A stretch of 35,900 nucleotides of DNA, taken from contig QIAN01000292.1 in NCBI GenBank assembly GCA_003225005.1, positions 1-35,900 of the forward strand. The letters are read 5' to 3'. The notes under the pieces are model-generated. The model saw only the letters and a list, made by a program, of their open reading frames with translations, had not been told where the DNA came from and ran no database searches. This stretch comes from Acidobacteriota bacterium (GTDB lineage Bacteria; Acidobacteriota; Terriglobia; Terriglobales; Acidobacteriaceae). A program made the position numbers and the translations under genes. Below, piece by piece: positions 33,042 through 35,900 of the stretch (the first letter of the stretch is position 1; each line of letters opens with the position of its first letter).

Positions 33042-35789
33042 TTAGCGCCCCAATTCTTCCAGCTTACTCTTCGCTTTGTCGTGCAGCACGGACAGTTCTT
33101 CCGCCCGCTTGCGCAGGCCCTCGACAACTCTCGGCGGAGCCTTGGCCAGGAATTGATCGTTCCCCAACTGCTTCCGGTTATTGATTGTCTCTTTTTCTAT
33201 CTTCTCCAGTTCCTTGGTCAAACGCCCACGCTCGAAGGCAACATCGATTTTTCGCTCATAGACAACATGCACATCGAAACGAGTTGTGCCTCTCGAGGGA
33301 GGCTGCCGGGCTCGCCACTCTTCCACGTTCGTAATGCTCTCCACATGGGCGAGTCGCTTGATGGCCTCCTCGTTTTGCATGATCGAGATGCCCGTCCCTG
33401 CGTCATGGACAAACAGCTCAATTGGAATCTTGATCCTAGCTTCCACTTTCAGGTCCAAGCGAAGCTGGCGCACACTAACAATCAGGTCTTGCAGCACAGC
33501 CATCTCTGTCTCGGCGGCCAGATCGATCTGTTCCTCGTCCACTTGCGGGTACGATGCCAGCGCCACCGATCGCAACGGTGGCTTGCCATCATAGATCGCG
33601 TGCCATATTTCTTCGGTGATGAAGGGCATGACGGGATGCAAAAGGCGCACTGCCGCGTCGAATAAGTTCACCAGATTGCCGCAAGCTGTTCGGGCTTCGT
33701 CACCCGCGTTGGACATCAAGCGCGGCTTGATCAGTTCCAGATACCAATCGCAGAACTCTCCCCAGAAAAAGTCATAGATGCGATTCGCCGCCTCGTGGAA
33801 ACGATACGTAGCCAGTGCCTCATTCACTTCCTTCGTTACCCGATTGAAGCGCGAGAGGATCCAGCGGTCTTCGAGAGCAGAGGCTTGAAATCTAGGGATG
33901 CCCGCCGTCGGCACCGCATGCTCGACGGGACGAAGTCCCGGATCCACGCGGTCGACATTCATGAACATGAAGCGCGCTGCATTCCATATCTTGTTAGCGA
34001 AGGCGCGATAACCATCTGTGCGGCTCTCGCTGAATGCAATGTCGGTGCCCGGCGCGGCCATGGCGGCCAGCGTGAAACGCGTGGCGTCGGTACCGAAGCG
34101 CAGAATGATATCCAGCGGATCGATCACGTTGCCCTTGGTCTTTGACATTTTCTGGCGTTCGGCGTCGCGCACGAGCGCATGGATGTAAACCTGCCGAAAG
34201 GGCACGCTGTCGTTTTTCTTGGCGCCCCATCCGCTGGCCTTTTTCATGACCGAATCCTGCTTGTGGCCTTCCATAAAGTGGCAGCCGAACATAATCATGC
34301 GTGCCACCCAGAAGAATAGAATCTCGTACGCCGTGATCAACAGCGTAGTGGGATAAAAAACGTCCTGGTCGCGCGTCTTCTCGGGCCATGCGAGCGTCGT
34401 GAACGGCAGTAAGCCCGAAGAAAACCAAGTGTCCAAAACATCCGTATCTTGTTTTGGCTTTGAGCTGCCGCATTTGGAGCATTTCGCCGGTGCTTCACGC
34501 GCAACGATAATCTCTCCGCAGCTGCAATGCCACGCCGGAATCCGATGCCCCCACCACAACTGGCGCGAGATGCACCAATCGTGGATGTTGTTCATCCAGT
34601 TCAGGTAAATCTGACGATAGTTCTCAGGGGTGATGGTGATCTCGCCGCTCTCTACGACCTCAATCGCGCGCTTTGCCAACGGCTTGATCTTGATGAACCA
34701 TTGCGTCGAAAGTCGCGGCTCAACCACCGTGCCACAGCGGTCGCACTTGCCGAGAGCGATGGTGTAATCTGTTTCGCCGACAAGGAATCCCTGAGCTTTT
34801 AGATCTGCCAGCACGCGCTCGCGCGCGGCATGGCGGCTAAGGCCCGCATACGCGCCCGCATTTTGATTCATGTGCGCGTGCTCGTCCATCACGTCAATCT
34901 GCGGCAGGTTATGGCGGAGGCCGGCCTGAAAGTCATTGGGATCGTGTGCCGGAGTCACCTTCACTGCGCCAGTGCCGAACTCGGGCTGCGCCAGTTCATC
35001 GGTAATAATTGGGATCTCGCGATGCATCAACGGCACCAGAATTTTCTTTCCATGCAAGTGCCGGTAGCGTTCATCTTTTTCGTTTACCGCGACGGCAGTA
35101 TCGCCCAGCATGGTCTCGGGACGTGTGGTAGCGACCGTAATAGATTCCCTGCTTCCGATCACCGGATAGCGAATTTCATACAGTTTCCCGGGAACTTCCT
35201 CGTGCTTTACTTCGAGATCTGAAATCGCCGTCTCACAGCGCGGACACCAATTGACGATGTACTTCCCGCGATAGATCAGTCCTTCCTCATACAGGCGGAC
35301 AAAGACTTCACGCACCGCGCGCGAAAGATTCTCGTCCATGGTGAAGTACTCGCGGTCCCAATCGACTGATGCGCCGAGGCGCTTCATCTGGTCGAGAATT
35401 GCGCCGCCGTAATGCTTTTTCCAATCCCACACCCGCTCAATAAACTTTTCGCGCCCCAGGTCGCGGCGCTTCTTGCCTTCGCTCGCAAGCTGCCTCTCGA
35501 CCATCATCTGTGTGGCGATCCCAGCATGGTCGGTGCCGGGTAGCCACAGGGCGAGGAAACCGCGCATGCGGTGCCAGCGCACGACGATATCCATCTGCGT
35601 CTGATTGAGCATGTGGCCCATGTGCAAGCGGCCGGTGACATTCGGCGGTGGCAGCAGCAGGGTGAACACTGGACGCGTATCACCCAGCGGAGGTGTGGGC
35701 ACGGAGAATAGTTTCTCTTTGATCCAGTATTCGGCCCAGCGCGTTTCAATCGCGCCCGGCTCGTAGGATTTGGGCAGCTCGTGTGGCAT
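33042..35789 (-). CDS. valS: Valyl-tRNA synthetase
   Basis: A 915-residue class-I aminoacyl-tRNA synthetase charging tRNA-Val. The HIGH motif appears as [12 protein letters not shown] near residue 50-60 and the KMSKS motif as [15 protein letters not shown] near residues 547-551. The editing domain is present ([20 protein letters not shown]). Zinc-type cysteine pairs occur in [22 protein letters not shown] and CSKCGSSK. The anticodon-binding region includes [20 protein letters not shown], and the C-terminal coiled-coil arm ends [20 protein letters not shown]. Length is typical. It is the first gene of the minus-strand cofactor cluster; the region 35790-35900 should hold its promoter, with a TAATAT hexamer near 35873 on the minus strand. 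No T-box leader was seen. Confidence 0.96.
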   Translation of the reverse strand: MPHELPKSYEPGAIETRWAEYWIKEKLFSVPTPPLGDTRPVFTLLLPPPNVTGRLHMGHMLNQTQMDIVVRWHRMRGFLALWLPGTDHAGIATQMMVERQLASEGKKRRDLGREKFIERVWDWKKHYGGAILDQMKRLGASVDWDREYFTMDENLSRAVREVFVRLYEEGLIYRGKYIVNWCPRCETAISDLEVKHEEVPGKLYEIRYPVIGSRESITVATTRPETMLGDTAVAVNEKDERYRHLHGKKILVPLMHREIPIITDELAQPEFGTGAVKVTPAHDPNDFQAGLRHNLPQIDVMDEHAHMNQNAGAYAGLSRHAARERVLADLKAQGFLVGETDYTIALGKCDRCGTVVEPRLSTQWFIKIKPLAKRAIEVVESGEITITPENYRQIYLNWMNNIHDWCISRQLWWGHRIPAWHCSCGEIIVAREAPAKCSKCGSSKPKQDTDVLDTWFSSGLLPFTTLAWPEKTRDQDVFYPTTLLITAYEILFFWVARMIMFGCHFMEGHKQDSVMKKASGWGAKKNDSVPFRQVYIHALVRDAERQKMSKTKGNVIDPLDIILRFGTDATRFTLAAMAAPGTDIAFSESRTDGYRAFANKIWNAARFMFMNVDRVDPGLRPVEHAVPTAGIPRFQASALEDRWILSRFNRVTKEVNEALATYRFHEAANRIYDFFWGEFCDWYLELIKPRLMSNAGDEARTACGNLVNLFDAAVRLLHPVMPFITEEIWHAIYDGKPPLRSVALASYPQVDEEQIDLAAETEMAVLQDLIVSVRQLRLDLKVEARIKIPIELFVHDAGTGISIMQNEEAIKRLAHVESITNVEEWRARQPPSRGTTRFDVHVVYERKIDVAFERGRLTKELEKIEKETINNRKQLGNDQFLAKAPPRVVEGLRKRAEELSVLHDKAKSKLEELGR

Positions 35790-35900
35790 TCGATTTTCGT
35801 GTGGGACCGATCTCAGACCCCGGCCACGCCGAGCGCAACTCGGCGGCAGAAACCTTCGTTAAGGATGAACTTTGATATTACAGGCGCGAGAAAAGAAGGG
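35790..35900. other. valS upstream region at the window edge
   Basis: On the minus strand this segment carries TGTAATATCAAAG about 85 bases before the valS ATG, a possible -10 box. No clear ribosome binding site precedes the ATG. The sequence is cut by the end of the window, so a longer leader cannot be ruled out. Confidence 0.35.

Overview
This 35.9-kb window looks like chromosome from an Acidobacteriota-type bacterium (subdivision 1/3-like). The assignment is inference: GC-rich coding DNA, a valS-nadC-birA-coaX run joined to an uncharacterised 241-residue protein and a BaiN/HI0933 flavoprotein, an actinobacterial/acidobacterial-style aconitase with an Ala-rich insert, and intergenic DNA full of short palindromes. 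No rRNA, tRNA, CRISPR array, transposase or prophage was recognised. Most genes are housekeeping; the unusual material lies between them.

Left part (1-13.5 kb): a broken OprB-like porin; an ECF sigma factor with its zinc-finger anti-sigma factor; an amidinotransferase-fold hydrolase; mfd (transcription-coupled repair); galU; the purine genes purD and purE on the minus strand; a DtxR/MntR-type regulator followed by an Nramp Mn/Fe transporter and a UspA protein. A palindrome between regulator and transporter is a good operator candidate.

Middle part (13.5-25.1 kb): aconitase acnA; a gene remnant running into a GNAT acetyltransferase; a minus-strand receiver-PilZ protein; the HslVU protease pair, with a 159-bp element bounded by 19-bp perfect inverted repeats just upstream of hslV and an intrinsic terminator after hslU; a phosphoesterase remnant; a class-III aminotransferase whose start region carries a 24-bp tandem duplication; a fibronectin-III lipoprotein; and a fumarylacetoacetate-hydrolase-fold enzyme.

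Right part (25.1-35.9 kb): mainly minus strand. Reading leftward from the right edge: valS, nadC, birA, coaX, the uncharacterised 241-residue protein, a BaiN-like flavoprotein and an RlmD-type 23S rRNA methyltransferase. BirA (biotin), CoaX (coenzyme A) and NadC (NAD) make this a cofactor cluster. Remnants of a HigA-like antitoxin and of a ComEC-like C terminus sit in the gaps. A DUF2007-like gene on the plus strand is divergent from a small minus-strand hypothetical.

No clearly new multi-gene system was found. The best leads are the hslV-proximal palindromic element, the interspersed CTGAA/CTAAA-centred hairpins, promoters whose -10 box lies almost on the start codon, and the conserved-looking unknown gene in the coaX cluster.
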